Assembly (NCBI GenBank): GCA_021399435.1
Contig: JAJTUP010000013.1
Span: 558,001-622,000 of the forward strand
Reading direction: 5' to 3'
From: Diaporthe sp. PMI_573
Taxonomy: Eukaryota; Ascomycota; Sordariomycetes; Diaporthales; Diaporthaceae
DNA length: 64,000 nucleotides
The position numbers and the translations under genes were made by a program. The notes beneath the pieces were generated by a model that saw only the letters and a program-made list of their open reading frames with translations, was not told the origin of the DNA and searched no databases. Positions 12,041 to 23,377 of this stretch are shown here, in pieces; position 1 is the stretch's first letter, and the number at the start of each line of letters is the position of its first letter.

Positions 12041-12903
12041 ATGTCCACTCCCGCCGCCAAGCGCCAAAGGTCGTCCAAGGACGTCCCCTACCACCTCGTC
12101 TACTGGCCCGGAATCCCCGGCCGAGGCGAGCATGTGCGCCTCGCCCTCGAAGAAGCCGGTGCCTCCTACACAGACACCGCACACATCAAGGATGGCGTCA
12201 ACGAGGTGCTGGCGCAAATCGACCCCAACAACATTGGAGATGACACCAGCCCTCCCCCGTTGGCCCCGCCTATCCTGAGGCACGGCGACCTCACCATCAA
12301 CCAGACCCCCAACATCCTGCTGTACCTCGGCCCAAAGCTCGGTCTCGCTCCGAAGCCGGGTGAGGACGACGAGGATGGCTTGTTCATCGTCAACGAGCTC
12401 GCCCTCACCGCATTGGATGGGCTAAGCAACGAGCCGCATGACTGCCATCACCCCATCGCGACTGGCCTCTACTACGAGGACCAGAAGGAGGAATCCCTAA
12501 AGAAGAGCAAGGACTTCGTCGCTAACCGCCTTCCAAAGTTCATCGGCTACTTCGAGCGCGTCCTCAAGAGCAACGCGAGCGGAGACGGCCCGTGGCTCTA
12601 CGCTGGAAAGCTGACTTACGCCGATCTGGTGCTATTCCAGGTAAGCCTTTCGTGAACCTAGGGCGAGCCTTAGTGGGGAGACTTTTGTATCTGACGAGCA
12701 TCTAGTGCCTGGATGGTCTCAAGTTCATGTTCCCCAAGGCCGTCAAGAAGCTGGAGGACTCGGGCGACTACAATGGTGTTTTCGCTCTGTATGACGCAGT
12801 CAAAGAGCGACCAAATATCAAGCAATATCTGGACAGCGATAGGCGACAGAAGTACAGCCAGGGCATCTACAGGTATTACGAGGAGCTGGACGTCACAGAG
12901 TGA
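12041..12903 (+). CDS. Glutathione S-transferase-like protein
   Basis: A predicted cytosolic GST-fold protein, probably for glutathione conjugation or detoxification; the substrate cannot be inferred. Two exons, 12041-12640 and 12706-12903, give 265 aa. The 65-bp intron has GTAAGC and CTAG ends and is not an introner. The N-terminal thioredoxin-like half begins HLVYWPGIPGRGEHVRLALE, with the tract LTINQTPNILLYLG matching the usual glutathione-binding loop. A helical C-terminal domain carries the motif YADLVLFQCLDGLKF across the splice junction. The start follows a pyrimidine-rich leader. The transposon block begins about 300 bp downstream. Confidence 0.85.
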
Positions 12904-13361
12904 AGTCGGGTGCTTCAGCTAGACGAGTCAAATGCTCAACCGTTGAAGACTCCGTAGAATTCATCCGACCGGGGTTCTCTTACAGGCCTGAAAAAATGCG
13001 AAACAAAAGTTGAATGCAAACATTGAATGTCCAGCTTTCTCAAGCTTAAGCCTCGGATGTGAAATATCAATCGTCTTACCCCGGAAGACCATGACGACTC
13101 TGCGACAGAACTGGGCACGTTTGTGTACGCAATTGACTTTTGCCTCACCAGTGGGCTTGTATGCAAGGTGCAAGCACTTCTGCCCAAACACTAGACTGGC
13201 GGTATGAACTAAGTCAAGTGGCCCCCTTTCCGCCACCCCCTGATTCCGCCCATTCCAGACGCGCGCACGCGTCAGGCACCCTCCCTTCCTTTGACTACTG
13301 TTTCTTTCCACCAGATTTTTCTCTTTTCTTTAAACTTCTTATGCCCCATTATCATTACGAA

Positions 13362-13814
13362 ATGAAGTAATATACCGAAGAAAACGTGCTAGCGGTACTT
13401 AAAGCCGTCGTAAATGGCGCTAGTAGGCAAGAGGCCTCCTCACATTAGGGCATTCCGATGAGCATACTTTGAGGTTGCCTCGCCGGCGCCTAAAGCAAAA
13501 CTAAGGCAGCAGAACTATAGATGAGGCTATTACTGTTTTAGGAAAGTAAGTTGCTTGAATTTGTTCTTACTTAGGCGTTTCTGGGGCTGCCTATGATTTA
13601 TTTTGAACTGAGGGTCTTTGCTGCTTGGATGACTATATCTTAGACTTAGCCACTACTACTTGGTTAAAGCTGGTTAGTTGCTTTTCTTGTGAGAAACCCA
13701 GAGATTTAGAGCTGTAGAAGCCGAGGGATGTACTTAAGCCGTGCTAATAGGGTAAATATGACGATAATTAGAGACTGGTTTGCTATCTTTTGCCTCTTAG
13801 CTATTGCCAAAATT
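13362..13814 (+). pseudogene. Pogo-like transposase remnant, N-terminal piece
   Basis: Begins ATGAAG and reads TEENVLAVLKAVVNGASRQEA followed by a helix-turn-helix-like segment. It parallels the N-terminus of the intact transposase (YGEAEIHDALVACRDGMPVK). Stops interrupt all frames. It ends at IAKI, where the 0.53-kb insertion begins. Confidence 0.75.
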
Positions 13815-14347
13815 CTGAAGGTTGGTGGATCGAATGGGAGTCAGGTAGCAGTAGGGTGCACTGAGGTCTTGTTGGGACGCTTGAGAATGGTTTGGACAAC
13901 TTTGCATTGAATTTGAGTGGGCTCTGTCAGCCCTCCTCACAGTCCCTCCGACATCGTCTCAACCCTGGGCACGCTGTGGTTGGCTCTGGTGCGCAGATAG
14001 GGAGGCCGGAAAATTCGGCCCTCGGACCCACTTATCTTTGGCTTTAAATAACCAGCCAACCCTAACCCTGACAGTAACCAAACTAAATACAGATAAACTT
14101 CAGAAATCAGGCTATCTAATGAACTAGGTTACATGCTTTTTGGGTAAGAAATAAGGGGAATGCAGAGGTTCGAAGTTAGGGTCTTACAATAGCCCAAAAA
14201 ATCGACTCACGGCCACCAAACTCATCTGCCGGCACGCACGCCACATAGGCACTTAGCCGAAAAAGTGCCAAGTCTAGGGTAACTCCCTACGTGAAGTCTA
14301 GGGTAACCCCTTACGTGCAGCGCCCACACAAGCGTTTCCGTTTAACA
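13815..14347. mobile_element. Unclassified ~0.53-kb insertion within the pogo remnant
   Basis: The transposase reads IAKI before it and IKLENRYNAD after it, so this segment interrupts a continuous coding stretch. AAAATT occurs on both sides (13809-13814 and 14348-14353), suggesting a target duplication. It contains no coding sequence I recognise and no clear terminal repeats. It could be a solo LTR or a non-autonomous element. Exact ends are uncertain by a few bases. Confidence 0.5.
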
Positions 14348-15002
14348 AAAATTAAGCTAGAAAATCGCTATAATGCCGATAAAGTAGGTGTTGCTGAGGG
14401 CAAAGGGAAGAACGGTATTGTTCTCGGCCCTACTAGAAGAAAGGTTATACTTTAAAAAAGTAATAAGTTATGTATATAGACCTTCTTTATTGAGTATATC
14501 TCTGCTATAGGCAAAGCATGCCTTCTACTTATAATCTTTAAGGGAAAAACGGTCTAACAGTAGTGGTTTAAATCGCTTAAAGGGCTTCAAGACTGGGAGT
14601 TTACGGTTACATCAAATGGCTGGACAGATAATGCCGTTGCCCTTAAATGGCTAGAGAAGGTCGTTATCCCTCAAACAAAGCCAAATAACCCAAAAGCGTG
14701 GCATTTATTAGTTTTAGATAGGCATAAAAGCCATACTACACTTAACTTTATATAGATATGCTTCTTAAATAAGATATATTGTGTTTACTTGCCGCTATAT
14801 ATATTATATATACTATAACCTCTTAATGTAGGGGTCTTCTCTAGTCTAAAGGAAGCCTATCAGAAGGAAGCTGGTCTAATTAATCTCTATACCAATAATA
14901 CCCTTAACGGAAAGCATTTATTTCTATACTGCTATTAGAAGGCGAGATTGGCTGGTTTAAAAGAAAGCCACATACTTAGTAGCTGGCGAGGAACCGGTCT
15001 AT
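14348..15002 (+). pseudogene. Pogo-like transposase remnant, DDE core
   Basis: Decayed catalytic core. The three acidic positions correspond to NAD (first D), LVLDRHKSH (second D) and LQPLNVGVF (third D changed to N). In-frame stops are numerous. It ends at SWRGTGL, at the gypsy insertion site. Confidence 0.78.
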
Positions 15003-15478
15003 TGTTATGAACCAACACGATGGCACCCAGGGGACCCGTTTCGATGACCCCGGCCATCAGAATCAGATGCCACGACGCAACCCCGCAGGCACTTGAGGGC
15101 AAAGTCAGCAGGGCACGCCAAGGCCAGGGTTAGGGTCAGGACCCACCTAGGGGAGATGAATTGATGAACTCGACATTGATTCCATCAAGGCAACACCAAG
15201 TTAACGGAATTACCATTAATTCCATCGAGTCAACTAAAGAGTCAGAACATATAAGGACATAGTCATCACTATAGTAGATAGCTTTTATAGAACAGACTCT
15301 TCAGTCGTTAATCTAAGTATTTAGTCTAATAACTGGATAGCCTCACAGCTAGTGATCATACTCGAAGAATTATTATGTCTAACACTACATAGTTAAGTAT
15401 CACCTCTACACTATATTACTAACATAAACCCTATAGGTTACCTACTAAACCCCACAAAGGTTTAGTGTAATCATTATA
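15003..15478 (+). repeat. 5' LTR of the gypsy element
   Basis: 476 bp, beginning TGTTATGAACCAAC and ending GTAATCATTATA. It has exactly the same length as the 3' LTR. Differences between the two are mostly transitions at CpA and CpG sites. Confidence 0.93.
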
Positions 15479-15559
15479 TTTTAACGACTCTTGTTTAGTA
15501 TAGCTACGTAGTTACCGACTATGTAATATCAACAATATAATAGTACCTTAGACTCCTAC

Positions 15560-16480
15560 TACCTCCTAGGTTACCTAGACCAAGGCTGACCCCATCAAGG
15601 AAATAGGTGATTAGATTAGCCAACTCTAGCAGGAGATCATGCATCTCTATACCCTCTAGCAAGCCAAGGCTTTCAAGATAGATAAGCCTAGCCCCTACAA
15701 GGGAGACAAGGGAACCCTTTAGGGGTTCCTCACGTAGTATCGTACCTACTTTAAATACAACTACCTCTAGTTCGAAACCCATCATGATAAGATCATCTTT
15801 ACTAGATATTGCCTTGAAGGAAACGTACTTACATGGTTTGAACTAACCCTAAGGGATTATCTAGAGAACGATGAGAAAGACTGGGACGACAATACCAAGA
15901 AAATCTTCAAAACCTTCAACTATTTTAAGCAAGCTCTTAAGGATGCCTTTAAAGATCCTGACGAAGACAGGACTACTAAAAGATAGCTCATATAGCTCAG
16001 ACAGACCGGGTTAACATCAACCTATACAGCCTACTTCAAACAACTTACCACCTATATTAGTTAGGGAGAGGATATACTCATGAGCTAGTTTTATGAAGGA
16101 CTTAAGGAGGATGTTAAGGATGAAATCGCCAAGCTAGACCAACCTGACGACTTTACTAAATACATATCTATGGCTGTATATATCGATAACCACCTCTTTA
16201 AACAAAGGCAGGAACAATAGCACAAGATACCTAATAACTCGTAGAAGCCTTAGAACTAGCTAAACACAGGAAGGAAGTACTAGCACGGTGGTAGCTTCTA
16301 TAATAACTATTAACCCCGACACCAGCAGGGATACAATAGTACGGCTAGTGGAACTTATTTAGGCTCTATGGAACTCGACGCAGTATAATGAAAACTAACT
16401 AGTAAAGAATGCTATAACTACGGAAAGCCTAGATACTTTGTAAGGGAATGCCGCCAACCTAAGAAATAGTAGAAACCAGT
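15560..16480 (+). pseudogene. Decayed gag of the gypsy element
   Basis: Fragments such as WFELTLRDYLENDEKDWDD and AYFKQLTTYI match the Retrotrans_gag fold. A damaged zinc knuckle lies near 16410-16455 (C-x2-Y instead of C-x2-C, and Y for H). Both changes are the G-to-A or C-to-T changes expected from RIP. Multiple stops are present. Confidence 0.8.
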
Positions 16481-17589
16481 CCCTGAAGGATGGCGACAGG
16501 TCAACATGACTCAACGACAAGAACTATACTAGTAGTATAGCTATTCACTCAACGAATAATGCCTAGTATACCCGGAAGGCAAGACACCTTATATATGTCA
16601 ACCCAACCTCTGTATAGAATGTCTAATCCACCCTGATGAGCAGGAACCTGAGAATCTAGATAACCTACTACCTATTTCCAAGAAAGTAGTGGATGCTAAT
16701 GAATAACATAGAACCCTTAATTAGACCTTCTGCTTTGATGATTAGTACGTACTATACCTTTTAGAGAAAGAAGCCTTTGGATGGTTTCCTAAGGAACCTT
16801 GATAGGAATAATAGTTAGTAATAGGAAGACAAGGACTACTATATAACATAGTGATGAATGATAGTGATTTAGATTATTCAAGTACCGAGTATGCTGAAGT
16901 AGGAAACTCCTAGGAAAATACCCAGAAAGAAGGCGGTCTACCACGGACCGACTAACTAACAAAGCAAAACGAAGACCCTACTAAAAACCCTAATAAGAAC
17001 CCTAAAATATACCTAGGATATAGTATCCCTATTACTCTAGATACTAGTACTACCAGGATCGCTATTATAGGAATCTAGTTAATACAAGTAATGCGGGAAC
17101 TTAACTAGCTACCTGAGAAGTATAGAATAGGTAACGAACTATGCCTATAGCTAGGACACCTAGCATATAGAGAAATCTCCTAGGCCTCCTGTGTCTAGAA
17201 CCTCTACTATAATCACTTCAGGGAGAAAGCCAAGTTCAACCTGTTTTTCTAATACTTTGGTAAAGGACCTATTACTAGGGTATACGAGGAAGATGAGCTC
17301 TACTACTAGAAACCTAGTGAACATCATAAAGAAAAAGCCTACACCCTTCTCATTCTAAACCCCTAGCTACCCTTGGAATACCTACATGGTAGACGGTAAC
17401 CCTAGGACTATAGATTACCAGGATACCCTATTTACAGGGAATACAAGCTAATGAGCTAGCACCATGACTAGTCAAGGAAACAACATACTATAGGAACCTA
17501 GATTAAAACCTAGCGAGAATCAGGAAAAGATAACGATTACCTGTAAGGGGACAACAGTTAATCATAAACCAACAGTCCCTATATATAAC

Positions 17590-20500
17590 ATAGACAAGCA
17601 ACTATACATATATTCTACTAAAGGTAGAAATTAATGGAAAAATATATAGCGTATTATTAGATAGTAGTACTCAGGGTAACTTCATATTACCAGGAATCAT
17701 CAATAGGGATGAGATCCTATAGTATTAGAAGGAAGACCCCTATAGACTTAGTACTATGGAAGGTATAGAAGTAGGATATGGAAACGGAGTAATCAATATA
17801 GAGACTAATTATCTACCTATCTTGATTTAAGGATATAAAACTTCCATAACTCTGGATATCATAGATATAGCACAACATGAACTAATCTTAGGACTTCCAT
17901 GGCTAAGGGCTACGAATCCCTGAATTGATTAGACTACTAGCTAGATCTTTTAGGATAATGCTGTTTCCTAGAAGAAGGTTGTAATTAATGGCATAGAACA
18001 GAGTTCAGTTATTAAGGATAGTGAAGAAACGTACTTAAATGAACCTATGAATACCTCTAGAAGTAGTCAGGAAGGGACTTAGCTTTGGGAAAATAGAGAA
18101 GGATTGGACTACTCGAAGACCTTAAGAAAAGGCTGAAGTCGATCAATACATAGTACTACTTACGAGTAGGAGATAAAGTAATACCTCCTCTACCTATATT
18201 AGCATAGAGAATAAAGTATACTAGCAAGATTTAAACGAATACTAAGAGAATACTATAAGTTTAGGAAAGTATTTTAGGAGGAACTTGATATAGGAATCCC
18301 TAAATATAGTTAATAGGACCACGAGATCCCTATACAAGAAGGAGAGATACTAAAGTTTCATAAAATTTACGGACTTGATGAAGAAAAACTTAAGGTACTT
18401 AGGGAGTACCTTGATAAAAACCTTAGAAAAGGATATATTTGACCTTCAAGGTTACTAGTAGGATACCTGATCTTGTTCATACCTAAGAAGAATAGTAAGC
18501 TACGACTTTGCGTAGACTACTAATAACTTAACGACATTACTATCAAGAATCAGTACCCTCTACCCCTTATTAAAGAACTACGAGACTGACTATAAGGAGT
18601 ATAATGGTTTATAGCCCTTGACCTTAAAGGAGCCTATAACCTTATCTAGATGAAGAAAGGAGAAGAATGGAAAACAGTATTTTAAACATACTATGGATAC
18701 TATGAATATATAATTATACTATTTAGATTGACTAATGTACTAGCATTATTCCAGGAAATGATTAATCAGGTCCTATGTAAATACCTTGATATTATTATTA
18801 TCGCCTACCTAGATGATATCCTTATCTTCTCACGAACCCTCGAAGAATATAAAGAACATGTTATACTAGTACTTTAGAAGCTTTAGGATGTAAATCTCCT
18901 AGTAGAACCCGAGAAAAGCTTTTTCTACGTTTAGAAAGTTGACTACCTTAGATACACTATTAAACCTGGACTCATTAGGATGTAGAAAGACAAGGTTTAA
19001 GTAATCAAGGAATGGCTAACACTAACATGTATTAAGGACATCAGAGTATTCCTAGGCTATACTAACTTCTATAGATAGTTTATCCAGAACTACAGTAGTA
19101 TCTACAAGCCCCTTATAGATCTTACCAAGAAGGAATGAATATTTAAATAGATAAGAGAAACTTAATAAGTGTTTAATGAAATCAAGGATAAAGTTACTAA
19201 AGAACTAGTACTTGAAGAAGTAGATCCTACTAAGGAATTTGAGATATACACAGATGCCTCTAATAACGTAATAGGCGGAGAACTTACCTAAAGGGATGAC
19301 TAAGGACAAGTATGTATTATCACGAACTTTAGTAAGAAATTCAATGGACTAGAGATACGCTACGCTACACTAGACAAGGAATTCATGGCAATAGTATATG
19401 CCTTTTAAGAATGGTAATACTACCTTATTAGAGCTAAGAAATAGATCAAGCTCTACATGGATCATAAGAACCTGATAACCTTCACTATGACTAAGTAACT
19501 TAATAAGAGATAGGTTAGATATGTGGAATTCTTCTTATAGTTTAACATCAAGGTCATACATGTAGATGGAATTAAGAACACTCGAGTAGATACTCTTAGC
19601 AGGCGACCTGACTACCAGAATAAGGAATCCCCTACTAAATAGACGATCTTTAGAACTCAAGAAGATAAGAGCCTTATACTTAACTAAGAACTTGATACTA
19701 TGTTTAGAGTTAATACCATACCTAAGGAAATACCTACTAATCCTAAAAAATAAGATAACTTGATTAAGGAAATATACAAAGCCCTAGTACATGGATACTA
19801 AGGTATATTAGTAATAGTCAAGAGAATCTAACGAACTTACTAGATCTTAAACCTTAGATAAAGAATAGAAGAAATTATTAGGTAATGTGACTCTTGTAAC
19901 AAGAACAAGACGGCTAGGCATAAACTATATAGACTTTTAAAGCCCTTACTAGTACCTATGACTATATGGTTATCTATTAGTCTAGACTTTATTATTAAGC
20001 TACCTCTCTCACAAGAACCCTTAACTAAGGTGTTCTTTAACAGTATCCTAGTAGTAGTTTGTAGACTAAGCAAGTATGTATACTTCATACTATATAAGGA
20101 AGCTAGTATAGTAGAAGAACTTGTATATACGTTCTTGTGAATTATTATGAGTAATTATGGAATGCTACATGAAATCGTATTGGATAGAGATAAACTATTT
20201 ATATCAAACTTCTGGAAGTTACTAATGAAGTAACTTAGAGTAAAACATAAGCTCTTAATAACAATACACCTGTAAATAGATGGATAGATAGAACGAATTA
20301 ACTAGATTATAGAATAATATCTCCAATACTATACTAACTAGTTATAGGATAACTAGGTTGAATTACTACTATTAGTATAATTTACCTATAATAGCGTAAT
20401 AACTAGCATGACTAGATAGTTACCTTTCTTTATAGTCTATAGATACAAGCCTAAAGCTTACTATGAATCGTTACTAGATAACATACCAGTAGAATTAGTG

Positions 20501-21000
20501 GAATGAAAAGTAACAAGAATTAGATAAATCTAGAAGGATATTTAAGAAGAACTTTCTTTTGTATAGGAACGAATGGCTAGATATGTAAATTAGAAAAGAA
20601 TTAAGGGACTAATCCTTAAGAAGGGAGATAAGGTCTACCTTCTCTAATGAAATATTAAAACTAAGTGACCTAGTAATAAGCTTAATTATAAGAAAATCGG
20701 ATTATTTGAAATTTCTAAGAAACTTTTAGATACTAACTATGAACTTTTACTACCTTAAGGAATAAGATAGTACCTAGTTTTTTATATTTTACTCTTAGAA
20801 CCAGTACTAGAAAATGCGAAACTTGAGACATAGATTAAGATAATTAATGAGTATAACAAGGAATACAAAGTAGAAAGTATTATTAACTTATGATAATATT
20901 AAGGAATAATGGAATACCTTGTTAAATGGAAAGGATATGATACTAGTGAGAATATATGGGAACTAACTAAGAATTTTACTAGTTATAAGTAACTCCTTGA
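17590..21000 (+). pseudogene. Decayed pol (PR-RT-RNase H-integrase-chromodomain)
   Basis: Protease remnant VLLDSSTQGNFILP near 17650. The RT signature YLDDILIFS is intact at 18806-18832, with WFIALDLKGAY upstream. RNase H shows FEIYTDASNNVIGGEL near 19240, followed by a diverged integrase. A chromodomain, EYLVKWKGYDTSENIWEL, lies near 20910-20970. Many stops sit at Gln and Trp positions. The element is not able to encode its own products. Confidence 0.88.
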
Positions 21001-21124
21001 AGAATACTAGGCTAGGAACTCGGCCATGACTGAAACAAGGGTGACCAGGACAGGGCTAACCAACCAGCTACCTAATAATACTAGTCAACCTAGAAAATCT
21101 ACAAAGGCCTATGAAGCGACTAGA

Positions 21125-21410
21125 ATAGTAAACTAGTTAGAGCACCTACTAGTCGAAACGAGCGCCCGACTAGTCGACCCCCTCGACTAGTCAACCCCCT
21201 TGACTAGTTAACCTAGTTAACTAGTCAAAGGACGTGCAAAAATAAGGAAATCAACTAGTCAACCCCCTCAACTAGTTAACTAGCTTAACTAGTCAACCTA
21301 GTTAACTAGTTAAACTAGTTAACTAGTTGAAGGACTCGACTAGTTGAAGAACTCGACTAGTTAAAGGACTTAACTAGTTGAAGAACTTAACTAGTTAAGC
21401 AAGAGTATAC
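21125..21410. repeat. ACTAGT-rich degenerate tandem repeat
   Basis: Dozens of short units built on the palindrome ACTAGT, of the type AACTAGTTAACTAGTCAACC. They lie between the chromodomain and the antisense ORF. Unit variation is largely C/T, as RIP would produce. Confidence 0.8.
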
Positions 21411-21499
21411 AAGCTAATGAAACAGCCATAGTCTTCAATTTACCAAGTTAATCACTTTACTAGGAAAAGATACATCAAGATTTTAATAGACTACTAATG

Positions 21500-22146
21500 G
21501 TCGTATTACCACTAATTCCTTCAACACCAGGAATATCTAGAAAAGTTGACCAGTCACTACCATTAGGTACTACAGAACTCTAGTCAAAAACACCAACCTC
21601 ACCCTCGGTACGTAGCCAGGCCTCTTATACCTGTATCCTACTACTCGCATCGGGTGAACTATGATGAGTGATGTTAGCGGATTACTTGGCAATATGCTCG
21701 TGCTTTGCCTTAGCCTCCTTGTTCTTAATACGCTCTAACTCCTCCACGTTATCAATCCCTCGACTAACGGCATACATCATCTTCTTGTACTACATCCACT
21801 TCTGTTTACGAAGACGTAAAATCTTTGCATTCAGCTACTGAGCCTCCTCCTCCACAGCCTCTAGCTCCTCCTCTAGGCAATAATGTTTCAGGGTAACCTT
21901 GTTTAGTTGGTTAGGAGATAGACCCTAAATATCATAGTTCGATAGGTTAAGCTGAACACAAGTCTAACATCAGGTAGACTCCGAACTAGCAGCACGATAA
22001 TCTTTAGCCAGGTTATGTTCTTCGTAGTAAGAACAAGGTATGGGGATAATAATTCCTCGAGAAGTAATGGTGGCAAGGAGGGTAGCTTTGTGTTTAGAAC
22101 TGGAAGTAACTTTTGAAGAACGAGGTTTTGTAACTCTGGACGACAT
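21500..22146 (-). pseudogene. Antisense ORF of the gypsy element (unknown function)
   Basis: Read on the minus strand from the ATG at 22146, the sequence is protein-like. It begins MSSRVTKPRSSKVTSSSKHK, then TITSRGIIIPIPCS and a degraded Cys-containing segment. Next comes a Glu-rich coiled-coil-like run (LEEELEAVEEEAQ) and the basic segment LNAKILRLRKQKW, then VEELERIKNKEAKAKHEH. Stops occur where Trp, Gln or Arg codons would be expected. I recall similar basic/coiled-coil hypothetical proteins annotated widely in fungal genomes, but cannot check this. The function is unknown. Confidence 0.6.
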
Positions 22147-22220
22147 GACAGATTAGGAAGGTATGAACGAAAACATGATGGACGAGGATAACCTATGGGA
22201 TACTTTTGAGGATAAAAGTA

Positions 22221-22236
22221 GCAAGGAGGGAGATAG
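22221..22236 (+). other. Polypurine tract of the gypsy element
   Basis: The purine-rich run GCAAGGAGGGAGATAG immediately precedes the 3' LTR, where plus-strand priming is expected. Confidence 0.65.
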
Positions 22237-22712
22237 TATTATGAACCAACACGATGGTACCTAGGGGACCTGTTTTGATGACCCTGGCTATCAGAATCAG
22301 ATGCCACGACGTAACCCTGTAGGCACTTGAGGGCGAAGTTAGCAGGGCATGCCAAGGCCAGGGTTAGGGTTAGGACCCACCTAGGGGAGATGAATTAATA
22401 AACTCGACATCGATTCTATCGAGGTAACACCAAGTTGACGGAATCGTTATTGATTCCATCGAGTTAACTAAAGAGTCAGAATATATAAGGATATGGTCAT
22501 CACTATAGTAGATAGCTTTCATAGAATAGACTCTTTAGTCATTAATCTAAGTATTCAGTCTAACAACTGGATAGCCTTATAGCTAGTGATTATACTTGAA
22601 GAATCATCGTGTCTGACACTGTACAGTCAAGTATCACCTCTACGCTGTATTGCTAACATAAACCCTACAGGTTGCCTACTGAACCCCACAAAGGTTTAGT
22701 GTGATCATTATA
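22237..22712 (+). repeat. 3' LTR of the gypsy element
   Basis: 476 bp, starting TATTATGAACCAAC and ending GTGATCATTATA. Compared with the 5' LTR it carries more C-to-T changes near its start (CpA to TpA and CpG to TpG) and fewer near its end. Confidence 0.93.
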
Positions 22713-23250
22713 TCTATGGCCTGTTAATGTGGCAAAACTACTAATAAGCCGCCTCCTTGTCGAAAACACTAATACAACAACATCTACAACTAATTTAAGT
22801 GCCGCTATGAGAATTAGAGGGTCCTATTTGGCCAGTCAAGACTCTATTATAGCGAGAAACTATGTATTGGCGACCCTATTAGTGTCCCGAGAGGTTCGGG
22901 CTACTCTAAAGGATTTCGACCCTTAGAAATACTTAACCATAACTTAGCGAATTTTCTTTAGGAAGGTTAGCAAAGCATATAACGAGAAAGACTGGCAATT
23001 AGGGAATGCCCTTAGAGAAAACCAGAAGCTGAAGAGTTAATTAGAAGCTATAAGGCCGACGAAGAAAAGGAAGGTTGAAACGAGCCCTAACTTAAGGTTT
23101 GTGATTATTTGGGTAATTTGGAGGGCGCAAATCGAGGCCGGGGCAATTGAAGCTGAGTCAGTAGACAAAGAAGGGTCTGAAAATACTATAGAAGAGGAAG
23201 ATTGCATTGTGGTGGGCGGGTCGTTGTCGTTAGACGACGACGAAGCCGAA
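22713..23250 (+). pseudogene. Pogo-like transposase remnant, C-terminal piece
   Basis: Resumes at WPVNVAKLLISRLL directly after the gypsy element. It continues with a region ending in an RAQIEAG...SVDKEGSE acidic tail, like the RTQIEAG...SEESDASEESE tail of the intact copy. Stops are present. Confidence 0.75.
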
Positions 23251-23377
23251 GGGTAGTTGTGGTGGGCGTGGCGATTTGGTGGGCGGAAGGGGGGGCTGGC
23301 GGAAAGGGGGCCACTTGACTTATCGTTGCCTGGTAGACAGGAAGTAGAGCTTAATGTTAGAATTATTTCGGGTCTGC

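Larger units (their letters stand above)
15003..22712 (+). mobile_element. Full-length, RIP-inactivated Ty3/gypsy chromovirus
   Basis: A 7,710-bp LTR retrotransposon inserted into the pogo transposase, with target duplication TCTAT at 14998-15002 and 22713-22717. Order: 5' LTR, gag (about 15790-16480), protease (about 17590-17900), reverse transcriptase (about 18390-18970), RNase H (about 19240-19400), integrase (about 19790-20560), chromodomain (about 20905-21000), a repeat tract, an antisense ORF, a purine tract and the 3' LTR. The RT-RNase H-integrase order marks it as gypsy and the C-terminal chromodomain as chromovirus. Every ORF is broken by stops, mostly where CAG/CAA/TGG codons would be expected, as RIP produces. 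Confidence 0.93.
13212..23320 (+). mobile_element. RIP-decayed pogo-like DNA transposon carrying nested insertions
   Basis: A dead pogo/Fot1-type element flanked by TA (13210-13211 and 23321-23322). The terminal inverted repeats begin AGTCAAGTGGCCCCC and end GGGGGCCACTTGACT. Transposase remains lie in three pieces in one orientation: about 13362-13814, 14348-15002 and 22713-23250. They align by eye with the intact copy at 39743-41592: start MK.YTE..., core IKLENRYNAD, LVLDRHKSHTTLNF, SWRGTGLWPV. Frequent TAG/TAA codons and AT-richness indicate RIP. Subtracting the gypsy element, its 5-bp duplication and the 0.53-kb insertion leaves about 1.85 kb, the size of the intact copy. Confidence 0.88.

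Noticed and set aside
14053..14075. CCAACCCTAACCCTGAC, telomere-like
   Set aside because: Only about one and a half to two CCCTAA units, inside a transposon insertion; no array.
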